A DNA stretch of 64,000 bases. It comes from Prosapia bicincta. Lineage: Eukaryota; Arthropoda; Insecta; Hemiptera; Cercopidae. Every line of letters starts with the position of its first letter. The first letter of the stretch is position 1. Location: the NCBI GenBank assembly GCA_036971475.1, contig JBAIZL010000001.1, forward strand, positions 217,014,444 through 217,078,443, read 5' to 3'. Below the pieces are notes generated by a model that was not told the origin of the DNA, ran no database searches, and worked only from the letters and a program-made list of their open reading frames with translations. The position numbers and the translations under genes are program-made. Shown piece after piece: positions 23,373-35,300 of this stretch.

Positions 23373-23375
<3 letters not shown>
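21377..23375 (+). mobile_element. hAT transposon, internally deleted, inserted in a (TA)n tract
   Basis: Ends TAGGGATGGGCCGATTCC and, inverted, GGAATCGACCCATCCCTA (one mismatch), with TA repeats both sides, so an 8-bp duplication ATATATAT is possible but cannot be proven. Many GAATCG subterminal motifs. Encodes a BED-finger remnant (NMKQHLNNIH near 22405) and a C-terminal dimerisation domain. The catalytic middle is deleted. Confidence 0.88.
22606..22911 (+). pseudogene. hAT transposase C-terminal dimerisation domain
   Basis: EEEINNYLGEPLVSPDCDVG, KYLAVQSAKYPHLNAMAIKY, LSAHSRQCFLKNLSQLQ: the hAT dimerisation motif (YL..P, W-type block replaced by KYLA, YP.L..MA.KYL). Catalytic D/D/E residues are not in this fragment. 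Confidence 0.8.

Positions 23376-23425
<50 letters not shown>
23376..23425. repeat. (TA)n tract
   Basis: TA run immediately right of the hAT end; continuation of the PLE-A TA tract split by the hAT insertion. Confidence 0.9.
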
Positions 23426-23427
<2 letters not shown>

Positions 23428-23810
23428 TATTATATTTTATTTATTTATTTCAGTGCAAACATTTCAATAATAAAAAAAAATTGGTTCTGACACTCAGGGG
23501 GGGGGGTCGATAGAAGTCAGAGCTTTTATAGTCATGATTACAGAAATTTCGATTTAAGAAAACATTTAATCTTGCCTATTGAAAAATTACCTAAACATTT
23601 CTTATAGTATATAAAATAATAATACAGAATTTTAACTACAAATAACAAATTAGGGCTAATAGCTTTTGCAAAATTTTCAATGAAAATTGCTAAAAATATG
23701 AATGTATACACTTTTCATTCAATATTTATAATTCTATTTGAGGAATGTATTTAATAAATACTAATATTCATGTTAGTTATTGACAAAATACTGTAGGTAA
23801 CAAAAATAAT

Positions 23811-24115
23811 ATATAATAGCACTTACTTGAATTTGTTGAGGACGGCCGTTTTGGGAAATGTGTCCCATTGTCAACTCAAACCGTAACTGATCTCAAGGAT
23901 TTCGTAGGTTAGGGTATTAGGGTGGGGGTGAGATATTATGACGGGGGTGTGGGTGTACTTTGTGAAATATTTGTATCTCTCACACCCCCATCATAATATC
24001 CCACCCCACCCTAATACCCTAACCTACGAAAACCTTTAGATCAGTTATGGTCTGAGTTGACAATGGGACACATCAACGGCCGTCCTCAACAAATATAAGT
24101 AAGTGCTACTATAGA
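23811..24115. mobile_element. PLE-derived foldback
   Basis: Inverted repeat, arms about 23815-23955 and 23970-24108 (tagcacttacttgaatttgttgag facing ctcaacaaatataagtaagtgcta). The arms contain a CACCCCCA/TGGGGGTG-rich centre. A related single-arm copy sits at about 46140-46290. Confidence 0.8.
23836..23880 (-). ncRNA. Hammerhead-like unit, U3/A8 type, G12 lost
   Basis: - strand: stem I UUGAG / CUCAA (5 of 5), box TTGACAA, extra T, stem II GGGA / TCCC, AAAA in place of GAAA, palindrome CGGCCG, UC. The second arm (24051-24092) has lost the 3' side of stem II. Confidence 0.5.
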
Positions 24116-24171
24116 CTAGTTTGTAAAATATTTACAAGTGTTTTAGGAAAAACATTTATTAGATGTTTACT

Positions 24172-25500
24172 GAATACAGTGCAACCCTCAAATCCGAACT
24201 AATTGGGGCTATATATAGCCTGTTTGAATTTGCCGAAAAAGTTCGAATTTTGGATTTGCTGTGTATTTTGCATTTGACAGAAGTGCTTTTTTATAAACAA
24301 ACAATATTAGAGCTTTCATTACATATTTCTGTGTCAAAAACAGTTTTTTGAACAGAAATGTTCAACAGAATGTTCTTGTGTTTGTTTTGAACAGTTTTTA
24401 GTGATACAAGTGAAAAGTCTTTGGAACAACACCATCACGCGATAGTTTCTGTGAATGAAAAAATTGACGAGGCTGTATTTTTATGGTTTACACAAGAGAG
24501 GCAGAAACGAGTTCCTATTAGTGGCCCATTAATACAAGAAAGGCATTACAGTTAAACAAATTAATGAACGGTGATATGGAATTTACTGCTAATAGATGGT
24601 TGGATAGATAGAATAGAAGGTTAGGAATTAGACAACTAACGGTAAGTGGGGAGATGTTATCAGCTGATAATCTTGCTGCAAAAGAATATTTAGACGAATT
24701 CACAGATTTGATTTTGTCTGAAAATTACTCACCCCAGCAAGTATATAATGCGGACCAGAATGGATTGAATTTTAGAAAGCCCTTCCCACTAAAAGTCTTG
24801 CTTCTAAAGAGGAATCTTCTGCACCAGGCTTTAAAACAAGCAAACAGTGTCTGACAGTTTTAGCCTGCAGTAACGCTCCGGGAACAAATAAGCTACCATT
24901 AATGGTGATTGGAAAATCCGTCGACACAAGACCTTAAAAATATGAACTTGAATGCTCTCCCTGTTCATTACAGAAATCAGTGTAGAGTATGGATGACAGG
25001 TATTTTTCAAGGAGTGGTTCAAGAATGAATTTGTTTCTTCAGTAACAAAATTTTATGAAAAAAATGGACTACCACCTAAAGTTCTATGTTAGATAGACAA
25101 TGCCCCTTCACATCCTTCAGACATGCAGTTGGTATCTAAAGACCTAAAAGCAATATATCTCCCACCTAATGTGACATCGTTGCTTCAGCCTATGGATCAA
25201 GGTGTGCTGCAGAACATAAAACTGAGTTACAGAAAAAAGCTTCTGCAAACAATAATTGAAAAAGATTGTTCTCTTTCTCTTCCAGAAAAACTTAAGACGT
25301 ATACAATAAAGGATACATCCTTTACAATTTACTGGGTACTGAATCCTGGAATAATATCAGTAACACTCTACAGCAGGCATCTTAGAAGAAGCTCTGGCCT
25401 AGCCTCGAGTTTGTGGAAACACCACTTAGAACACGGGATGATGAAATTGAGCTATTATTGCATGCTAAACAACATAGCGCTGTACAAGGTTGAACAATAA
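24172..25500 (+). pseudogene. Tigger/pogo transposase, decayed
   Basis: Left end CAGTGCAACCCTCAAATCCG after TA; right end not found. CENP-B-type helix-turn-helix: IDEAVFLWFTQERQKRVPIS, GPLIQE, FTANRWLDR, with frameshifts. The DDE core follows: VYNADQNGL (24747), then IDNAPSH (25098), then SLLQPMDQGVLQNIKLSYRK (25180). All three acidic residues are visible, but stops and frameshifts break the gene into at least five pieces. Confidence 0.85.
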
Positions 25501-25991
25501 CGTCATAATATGTGATAACATTCATTCCATATAATTGTAATGTATTTGATTTTGTTTGTTTATAACTGGGTTTAAGTATTTCTTATTAAATATAATAATA
25601 AATTTGAATCTAAAATTTGTAGGAATCCCACACAAATAAATTAATAGCAGTAGTATTTATATTATAAAATGTGGTGGTTGTAAAAAGTCAAATAGGTAAC
25701 AGGAAAAAGTTGATGAGAAATATATAGGACATATAAATAGCAATAATGATATCCTGATTTATCATAAACAAATATAATAAAAACAATCAAACAAAAGATT
25801 AAGAATTAATATCTATGGCAATATATAAGTTCCAAGACAAACTAAAGATGTTTTGTATTTGATATGAGACTGACAGGTTTTCCTTGGTTATAGTCTGTTC
25901 TGTAATTTAATATAAACAGTAGAATAAAATATATTTGGAACATACTGTGTTCTTTGTCAGTGAGAGAGACAGATTGAGGTGAGACACAGAT

Positions 25992-26300
25992 GGGTATAGA
26001 TATTGAGGTTTAAACTTGGGGGTATAGATAGATGAGTTTAAACTTGGGATTATAGATAGATGAGTTTAAACTTGGGGGTATAGATAGATGAGTTTAAACT
26101 TGGGGGTATAGATAGATGAGTTTAAACTTGGGGGGTATAGATAGATGAGTTTAAACTTGGGGGTATAGATAGATGAGTTTAAACTTGGGGGTATAGATAG
26201 ATGAGTTTAAACTTGGGGGTATAGATAGATAAGTTTAAACTTGGGATTATAGATAGATGAGTTTAAACTTGGAGGTATAGATAGATGAGTTTAAACTTGG
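25992..26300. repeat. Minisatellite, about 27-28 bp unit, about 11 copies
   Basis: Unit GGGGGTATAGATAGATGAG plus TTTAAACTT, head to tail. Variation is mainly in the G run and single substitutions. No spacers of unique sequence. Confidence 0.93.
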
Positions 26301-26700
26301 AAAATTGAAAATTCTGATGAAACAGACTCTGTCAATTATCAAGAGGAAAACATGGTCATAGATATGAATAAAATTAATCTACTATATTATAAAACGAAAT
26401 ATAACGTACAAATAAAAATACAAAAATAGACAGATGAATTTCTCTTTCTAAAATTCTACATTTTAGATAAAAGCAGATTTTGGAGGAGTAAAATTAAAAA
26501 CTTAAATTTATGTTGTTCAACGATAATTTAAAGAGCCAAAATATTGATTCATTATATATATTTTTATAGATATTCATGATCATAACTTGGATTTAAATAA
26601 ATGCAGTTGATTCTAGTTTAATAAGCTACCAGTTTATTGGATCAGCCATTTGATCAGATGAAAATTTAAAAAACAAAAGCATTTATACAAACGTAATTAG
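26300..26700. other. Unassigned AT-rich sequence
   Basis: Nothing recognised on either strand. Confidence 0.5.
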
Positions 26701-26749
26701 TCCAAAAGGCTTTTTGGACCAGTATTATTTTTTTGTGGTGTAGCTACCC

Positions 26750-27610
26750 TGACAGTAAAGTATATATTGCCATTTATTTTCAAAACATTTAATACAAGTG
26801 TTCGAGTCAGCGCTCGAAGTTTGAACGTGCTACTTTGATCTATTTATTAAATCGCTCAGCTGTGCCTGGACAGTAATGGTCACGTGATGTCTGACCCACT
26901 AATCGATATATTGAACAAGTATTGATTTTCCTGGTGGCAGCTCTGAACCCCCTCCCTTATCTAGTTTTTTCCGTGGCTACTCTAGTCGTTGTCTCGGAGC
27001 CTTCGTGCTGTTACAAACCTTGTTGAAGAACTCGTTCGCAAAGTTACACCACGTGTGTAAAGTGCCGTTTTGACCGTAAAACCTCGTACAAGCTTGAAGA
27101 ACTATTCGTGTTAAAGTGTGTGTTCGTGTAAACGCGGTGTTATAAGTGTTATGTCCTATTATTGACTTTAAGTTACGATCGCCGGTTCGTAAGACTCTTT
27201 GTTCCGTTACGCGCCATAGTTATAAATGACTTTATGCAATTCAAACGCAGCCTATTTATTTACCCGTTTAAGTTCTAGTTTATACTTCGCCTGGATCTGC
27301 CGCCTACAAACTGGGTACCCAGGATCTCTACCACTACGAGAATCTACGTACGCTTCAATTTTGCCCATTCTTTCTTCACGAGGGTAAGTGCTGCCTAAGC
27401 TTAATTACTTCTCATTTATTTATGTGTTTAAACTCAGTGCGAATTATCATATGTTATTAAATGTGTTTGTACGGAACTATTGCTTTCAAACTTTCGTAAT
27501 TGCTTGCTTAGAGATTAAAGTAAGACGCATGGGGCCGCCCCTTCATATTACAGAACACTTCTATTTTGATTATTTCGGATCTTTCTCGAACCTCGCTTTC
27601 TTCTAAATTT
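26750..27610. other. GC-richer block of unknown nature
   Basis: Markedly more C, G and CpG than its surroundings (for example 26880-27370). It has a TATAAATG at about 27220 and a strong donor-like GGTAAGTG at about 27381-27388. No long ORF. Could be a solo LTR or a non-coding first exon with its promoter. No matching second LTR was seen in the window. Confidence 0.4.
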
Positions 27611-27885
27611 TAGCTAGCGCCAGTCGCTTCAACAAGCATTCGTTTAATTAGACCATATTTTGTTAGTCCCAAAGTAGTTTGATTATTCAAAATCTACTGT
27701 ATCTAAGTTATAATAATCAATATCTAGAAGTTTAAACAAACAATATTCTCTTAAATTCTATATACATCTGTGACTCACTTCGGTTCCTCTCTCTGATTGA
27801 TAAAGGATACTCTGTGTCCAAAATATATCATTAGTGATAATTTGTGTATATTATTAAGTAAATCTATGTAGAAAAACATGTAATT

Positions 27886-28260
27886 AAAAAAAAAGTTTTA
27901 AAAATTAAATCCTGCTGAGGTCAACAAAGAAAAAAAATTTATTTTAGTTAATTTTTATTTTATAATTACATATATGTCTTTGGAAAGTTGGAGCTATGCC
28001 AAAGCGCACTAGACTTTGAACATGAATATTCACAATTTTTGGACCCCTCAAATTTTTATTATTTAATTATTGAAAAAATTTGTAAAAAACTGCATTAACA
28101 TCCATTGTCATCCACTAAAGGTTAAACAAAGTATATTTGAACTTGATTGGATGGAGTACAAACGTATTTTATTAACAACTGAAAATTTGCACAAGATATA
28201 TATTAGGAGTGTGTGAACTAATAGAAGGAATTTAATAAGGAAAATGTTCATATGAAAATA
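27886..28260. repeat. Interspersed SINE-like repeat, copy 1
   Basis: Shares CTGAGGTCAACAAAGAAAA, TGTCATCCACTA.AGGTT, TTGATTGGATG and GTATTTTATTAACAA with copies at 30150-30720, 31795-31960 (inverted) and 63890-64000. It contains an uninterrupted ATATATATTAGGAG site that corresponds to the foldback insertion point at 30.7 kb. Confidence 0.7.
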
Positions 28261-29216
28261 AGTGCGGAAATGCTTCTCTAGTGAAAATTTTGGCCCAGAT
28301 TTTAACCTATGTAAGTTCATTGTGAAATTTTTGGGGCATTAATTAAGGCATGGTAATGGCAGTTTCTTATTGTTGCCAAAACAAATGAAACAGATCTTAG
28401 GTCTAACAAATAAATAGATCCAACTGACAAAGCATAATTGAAATTTCAATAAGAGGTTATTTCATAGGAGTAGAAATCCAGGCAAACACCTTTACTAGCC
28501 ATAACTCACTAATGAAGCATTTCCGGAAGTATGTTTGTATAAATAATTATTATTTATATTTTTTATTAAATAAATAAAAAAATTCAAATAAAATAATATA
28601 TTTAAAAAAACACCTCCCGAAGTGTTCCTATTCTTTTGTGAATCACGATTTACACCCACAAAGTGTGAAGTCCACTTCACATTTAAGGCGCACAATAGCT
28701 GTTGAACGTAGATAACATTAATTTCAATCTCTTTATTAAATTAAAGTTTACACACCCTCTGGTAAGTGATGTTCATTTACCATGCCTTCATGACGAACTT
28801 GTACTTTTAGAGGATCACATGTCAAGTGAAGCTTTACCTGAATCTATATTTTCATTCCCTTGTTTTTATTAATATATTCGGTTTATATTTGACATAATTA
28901 CTTTATAGTTTATTACAACTTAGATGGCTGAATATTTTGACCGAAAATTCAAATGAGTTTCTTAAACATCAAGCAAATAAATCTACTAAGCATTGTAAAA
29001 ACTAACTATAAAACTCATATTATAACTCTGTTATATTGTAACTTTACACATACCATCATAAAATAAAAAATAATTTTGTCATGGAGAACTTTTTTATAAT
29101 AATGAATGACATGGAAAAAAAAAGAAAATGTATACCTCTAAAGCGACAAATTAAAAAACGTTAAATTCATTAATATTATATGAACAAAAAACAGTTTATT
29201 AGTAAATAAGACATAC
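28260..29216. other. Unassigned sequence left of the last group-7-like exon
   Basis: Expected place for the missing 3' exons of the - strand gene, but no open stretch joined in phase with a convincing family match was seen. Confidence 0.4.
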
Positions 29217-29365
29217 CCACTAAAAACATTTAACTCGTCTAAGAATAAATTCAACGTTGTAGCATCTATACTAAGAGTAAGGTTTGCAGTAAACCCATTC
29301 AATATTCTGTAGATGTGTTTTGATACACCAAAACCAGAAAGTTGCATCTCTGCATCATATTCAAA
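29217..29365 (-). CDS. Group-7-like gene exon 4 (last exon seen)
   Basis: FEYDAEMQLSGFGVSKHIYR, ILNGFTANLTLSIDAT, TLNLFLDELNVFS plus GG of a split codon, then donor gtatgt. One possible N-glycosylation site (NLT). The acceptor region is partly duplicated about 80 bp upstream at 29425-29456. Confidence 0.72.
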
Positions 29366-32300
29366 CTGAAAAATATAAAATTATTGTCACAGAATTTTAA
29401 TACCAAATCATGTCATCTCTATATATTCGCATCATCTTCAAACTGAAAAATGTAAACAATGTGCCCCATTTAATATAGACCATAGACAAACCTCCCTTTA
29501 TTGTAATTACATTCAATGCTTATGTTTCATAATTTAAAATTAGTATTAACTACCACTATTTAATAAGACACAGTAATGTGAAATTTTGGAGAACTGCAAT
29601 TTTTGTTGTTTTACCTGCAATTTATCTGTTATACAACATAACAGCAGAAAAAAGTTAATTTTAAAAATACTTAACTTAGTAAATACGTAATTGCTTACTT
29701 GTTGATGCGTTTCAAAACATTCGTTCCTTTTACGAAGCTAACCCTCTACGTGTAAGCAATTGCGTATTCACTTAGTTAAGTATTTTTAAAATTAGTTTAA
29801 TCAGTAAATTCAAGATGATTACGTCAAGCAACTTCAGAAAAAAAGCGACAGGAAGTACATGCATGAGCCCATATGTATACATCAAGTTTCCTTTTTTCTG
29901 CAATTATGTACATGTTGCCTCTACATTTAAGACGGTTTGTTAACTTGTTTGCCAGCTTCCTGTATTGAACAGTTTTTAAGGCCTTCATTCAGTACAAGGC
30001 TTTTATGAAACTATAAATTGAAATCCATGATGCTACAAAACTACTAGATGTCAACAGATTGAGATATTTACTAAATATACCTTAAACAATCTAGTGTCAA
30101 TATGGTGAGGGATTTCCTAGAGTACATATGAATAACAAGTAATTAAAAAGAAATTAAGTAAATTCCTACTGAGGTCAACAAAGAAAATTTTTATGTTAGT
30201 TACTTTTTATTTCATAACTATAACTAATCTAAATGAGTATATACATACGACAAAAGCACAATATTAAGTGCCAAAATAGAAAGCAAATTTTCTTGCAATT
30301 ATCCATTTCCCTCTTTATACAATATATGGTGTTGGACTATTATTTTTGTTTGTTATTTATTCAATATCTTTTTTTCCGTTTCTATTTTATGAAGCTGACA
30401 GCTGTCTATAGTTTCTCATCCTATCCTCCTCTTCTAATGTTTTATTATTGGAAGGAACCTTTCTCTAATAGCTCCATATACATCTTTATGTAATAGATTT
30501 CTAGCTAGGGGAAAGTTGGCTCAGTGCCAAAGTGCTGGATTTCAAATATGTAATAACTCAGTTCAAATCCGACCATATCATCAAGCTTTTTTAATTTAAT
30601 AAATAAATAAATATTTGAAAAAACTGTATTAACATCAAATGTCATCCACTACAGGTTTAAAAAAGTGTATTGGAACTTGATTGGATGAATAAAAAGGTAT
30701 TTTATTAACAATTGAAAATTTGGATTATATATATATATATCATAATATATATATATATATGATCAATAGTATTATCTGGAGTACATCCATTTATTCTGCA
30801 GTGCATAAAATCGCAGTTTCGACGTTTCGCTAGAATCTCATCTAGCATTGATGAGGTGAACCCAACAACAGTTGACTTGCTCTTCAACTGTTGTTGGGTT
30901 CACCTCGTCAATGCTAGATGAGATTCTAGCGAACCATTGGAACTACGATTTTATGCACTGCAGAATGAACGGATGTACTCCAGATAATAACTATTCATCA
31001 TATTTTTCCATCCGTGAAGGAATACGTATCAGCATGTATATATATATATATATATAAGGAGAGTGTGACGTAATAGAAGGAATTGAAAAATAGTTTTGTT
31101 TGAGCAATAAAAGAAAACAATTGGCTACCTTTTGACTGTTTAAGCAGGTAGTCATGCAATCTGTATGTTTTATTAACCCTTTTATTTTATTAAAAACACT
31201 GTTCAACCAACCACTTCATTTTGTAGATTAAATCATTTTTTATCTAATTACTTTCATTTACAATCATATTTACGTACGGCCACTTTATTATACATTTTTA
31301 ATTTATAACTTCATCAGCAGCATTATATAGTACAAAAGCAACGTGGTCTGGGATAAAACATAAAAATCCTGATCACACTAACTTTGTTTCGAAATGTCAC
31401 AGAATTAATTTAAAGAGGCCAGCATGGTCAGGATTTTCAAAAATATAATAAAAAGAAAAGATGTTTAGGAGCAACAAAAGCCAATAAAAAATCTTTGAAC
31501 AGTCTAAAGCAGGTTATCAGGTAAAATGGGCTTTTTATGTTTTGTTAACATTTTTATTTAATTAAAAAAACTTTGCTAAACCAATTGTTTCACTTTATAA
31601 ATTAAATTATTTTTCATCTAATTAGTTTTATTGGTAATTTTTGTGCATAACCACTTTATTGTAAATGCTTTCATTTAAAATCTTTAATTTTATCTCTTTT
31701 GATGGTTTCAAAGTCTATCATCTGTTCAATCTGTACCTTATGATAAATAAGCCTGTTTTTATTTATACATTATGCAGCACGACTGGCTGAACTAATTTTT
31801 CAATTCCTTCTATTAAATCATACTTTTTTTTATATACCTTGTTCAAATTTTCAATCGTTAATAAAATACTTTTTATTCATCCAATCATGTTCTAATAATT
31901 TTTTTAAACTTGTAGTGGATAATACCTGATGTTAATACAGTTTTTTCAAATATTAATTCATTAATTGAATTGAATTAATTATTGTTAGTTTTATAAAGAA
32001 GAAAACTTTATAAAGAAGAAAAGTGGCAGGGTATGCATATAGTTATTTCGTCTCATTTGGCTTAAAATAAGTGATAACATATGTTTTCATAAAACAGCTG
32101 ATTTTATGTTATGTGTTATATGTAGTAGAACAGCTGTTTTAACCCATATGTTGTTACTTTATTTATATTAAATTGTAATTATTTAAAAGTAACTAGAATA
32201 AAATTTTCATTGTTGACCTAAGTAGGAATTGACTTAAAAAATTTATTTTTTATGATAGTTGTTTCGAAGAATAAAATCTCTTCAGAAATCTTTAGAAAGT

Positions 32301-35300
32301 AATTATAAATTAAGATTTCATCGTTATGGCTTTTAATATGATATTATCCTAGTGTACTGAAAGTGTATTTGTAAGAGGGATTCTTCAACACGGTGCTACA
32401 AATAATATTGTACCAGATAGCATTGTGCAAGAAAGGGATATATAATGCTAAAATTGGGACTCTGCAATTATAGGTTCACAAATTAAGTATATCATAATTT
32501 TCCTACTCAACTAATGCAGATCTTTGCTTCCTTCAGACTCTTACTTTATCAAGTCCTCCAGGTTATGTGATTTATTTACTTTTTTTTATCATCTACCTTG
32601 AGAAAAGAGGATTTCCCAAAGATCTATGTTAAGCATATAGCTATAAACGAATACTATAGCAATTTTATATTTAACAGATATATCACTTTATTAATTTTTA
32701 AATTTTCTTATTTTCCCTTATAATATTCATTGTTCTGAAAAAAGAAGAGCTACTAATTTTTTACTTCTTTAAAAATGTTATATGTGAAAATGTATGAATT
32801 CATCAATTAAAAAGTAAATTGTTATACTTACAATTACAGAATCCAGTTTTATTCCAGATGATAAAGTCAGTACCTTGTTTATGTATTTGATATTTGCATC
32901 TCCATTTGTTTGAAATGATGTTATATTGGAGATTTTTCCATTTAATAAACGTAATACAACTTCAGGTGAAAATAAAATGGTGTATGTCTGTAAAAAGAAG
33001 AGGTACTCAATATGAATAATATTTCTGTTTTTAGTGATTAAATAAATGATCCCATGATGTTTACGATAAGCGATTAAATAAACAATGTTATAAATGTGTT
33101 TATAACAATCGCACTTCCTTCATTAAATAATCTACAGACTACATAGTGATTTTGGAGCCAAAAGAAATGGAGGTTTAGCACTAACAGATGCTAACAATCA
33201 ATTCCCAAATGCAGATTAATTTGCATAAATCTTCTGTCACTGTAGTAAGTTCATTATATAAAATATAGAACTATGAGGTCTACAGCTGTAACTGAGATGA
33301 CTCTTTATTAATTGTGAGACAGCTTTAAGCAATATATTGGAAGTTACCTAACATGTTTTGGCTTTCAGCACTAAAAACATTTATAAGAAATTATTTGATT
33401 CTTTGGTCTAGCAAAAATGGAATAAAAAGTACATATTTGTCAATTTAAGCATACTGTCAAAATTGGCATAAGGAGCCAGCAAAATTGTCTGGCTGTCAAG
33501 TATATGTTCCTGACCAGAATGTACCAAAATAGTTCATGCTTTCTCTTATGTCAAGGGTATCAATCATTTTGTCATCCCAGACTAGTTTTATTAAACAATT
33601 TTACTTATCTAACCATTCTTGAATTGCTTGGCTCTTAGTATGTTGAACAATACATACTGGGAAAGGAACAAAGGGAAAATGCAAACAATAAAGGGAAATG
33701 GATAAATGTAGGCAGATGGTGATTTACAGTTACCCATTTAGCTTTAACAAGCTGAACAATAATATTTATTTTAAACAAAACCTGTAAAATCGAATATTGT
33801 CACGTTAATGTTCTTACAACGTTAAGTTAATGGACTAGACTTTACTGTGACAGCATTAGTCTGTTGATAGGCTAGAGCTGGACCTTGCTGCCACATAATT
33901 GGTCGGATAGTGTAAGAGACGTGACGAGGGGGTTAATGATGGGTATAAAATAAATGTAACAGATCAAATGTAGTTAGTCTTGAAGTTATTTCCTCTGAAA
34001 AAGATTGCTTTGGAATCGCAATAAATAAAAAGTGTTTGTAGTTTAAGAGGTTTAATTCCTATATGTTACACTATTATTACTATATGACTTAAAACTCTAT
34101 GTTAGTAAACAACACCAAAATTGTTTATCAATTGATCACTATGACAAACAGGCCATTCAAGGTCAATCTAAACTTTTTGAACAAAGAGCTGCAAAAGCAG
34201 GACATAGCCAAATACCTCGGAATTAATCTGGATAGAAGACTCAATTGGAACGCCCACACGGAATCACTCAAAGAGAAAGGCTTGAAAAGATGTAGATTAC
34301 TGAAACGGGGCTACTAAATGGGGCGCCACTCAGGACGTCCTAGAAACAGTGTACAAAACTTACATCAGACCAGTTATGGAGTACGGAAATTAAGTGCTCG
34401 TCACAGCCAGCGCAAGTAATACTACCAAACTTGACCGGGTCCAAAACACTGCCTTGAGAGTCATAATGTGTGGTGCGAAATCCTGTCCGATCGCGGCAAT
34501 GGAAGCACAGGCCGGGATTGAACCCCTTGATGATAGAAGAGTAAAGACATCACTCAAATCCTGGAAAAGAATCAAACTAGTTCATCCATTCTGGGACATT
34601 TACAAAACTCCTACGTCGAGATTAAAAACTCAAACTACGCCTCTCAAGAAGGCTGAAGAACTTCTTAAAGTACTGAAAATCCCCCCAGGCACCTCAGAGC
34701 CAATTTTCTCTGTAACCCGCACGTTCAGCCACCTTCCCCAGCAAAATCTGTATCTTTCGGGCCACACATCCCCAAAACTCAGATTCAAACTCAGATTAAC
34801 AGGTCTTGAAACCATCAACATGCGATACCCACCCTCTAACTGGCTGCACATTTACAATGACGGATCCTGCCACTGGCCGTACAGGAGCGAGCTACCTCTC
34901 CCCACTCTTTACAGGGCGCGCCACAGTGGGTTTCCTCCTGAGCAACTATGACAGGGAAATAGCGGCTGTATATGAAGCCGCTCGAAAACTAACTTCATTG
35001 AGAAATTACCGAAAAGCTGTATTCTTTGTAGACTCTCAATCTGTATTCACAGCCCTCTCCACCAACACTGACACTAACTGCAAGCGAACTTTCAACTGTC
35101 GTGCTCTCTTAAATGATCTCTCTGAAAGGGGTTGGGAACTTACTCTGCAGCGGATTCCAAGCCATGTTGGAATTCCAGGGAATGAAAAGGCGGACGAATT
35201 AGCGAAATCAGGCCTATCCCTCACTCAGCCAATGATGCCTCTGTCCCTGACCTCCTCCAAGACAAGGATTGATCAAGCGGTGAGGTCAAGAATATCTGCC

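Noticed and set aside
25992..26300. Regular repeats that could suggest a CRISPR array
   Set aside because: Units are contiguous with no unique spacers, and this is a eukaryotic genome.
30514..30575. tRNA gene
   Set aside because: A-box-like and B-box-like strings are present but no cloverleaf arms close; consistent only with a tRNA-derived SINE head.
30779..30960. 30.8 kb and 58.4 kb foldback arms as a hammerhead family (box TCATCAA/TCGTCAA, hairpin GCTAGA/TCTAGC, GAAA, CG, UC)
   Set aside because: The hairpin and GAAA fit, but G5/A6 are not kept and stem I hardly pairs. Kept only as a possible distant relative, not called as a ribozyme.
33988..34030. Hammerhead-like CTGAAAA..GATTGC hairpin
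   Set aside because: Position 8 is A with C kept at 3, and GAAA reads GCAA; treated as a decayed PLE-end fragment only.
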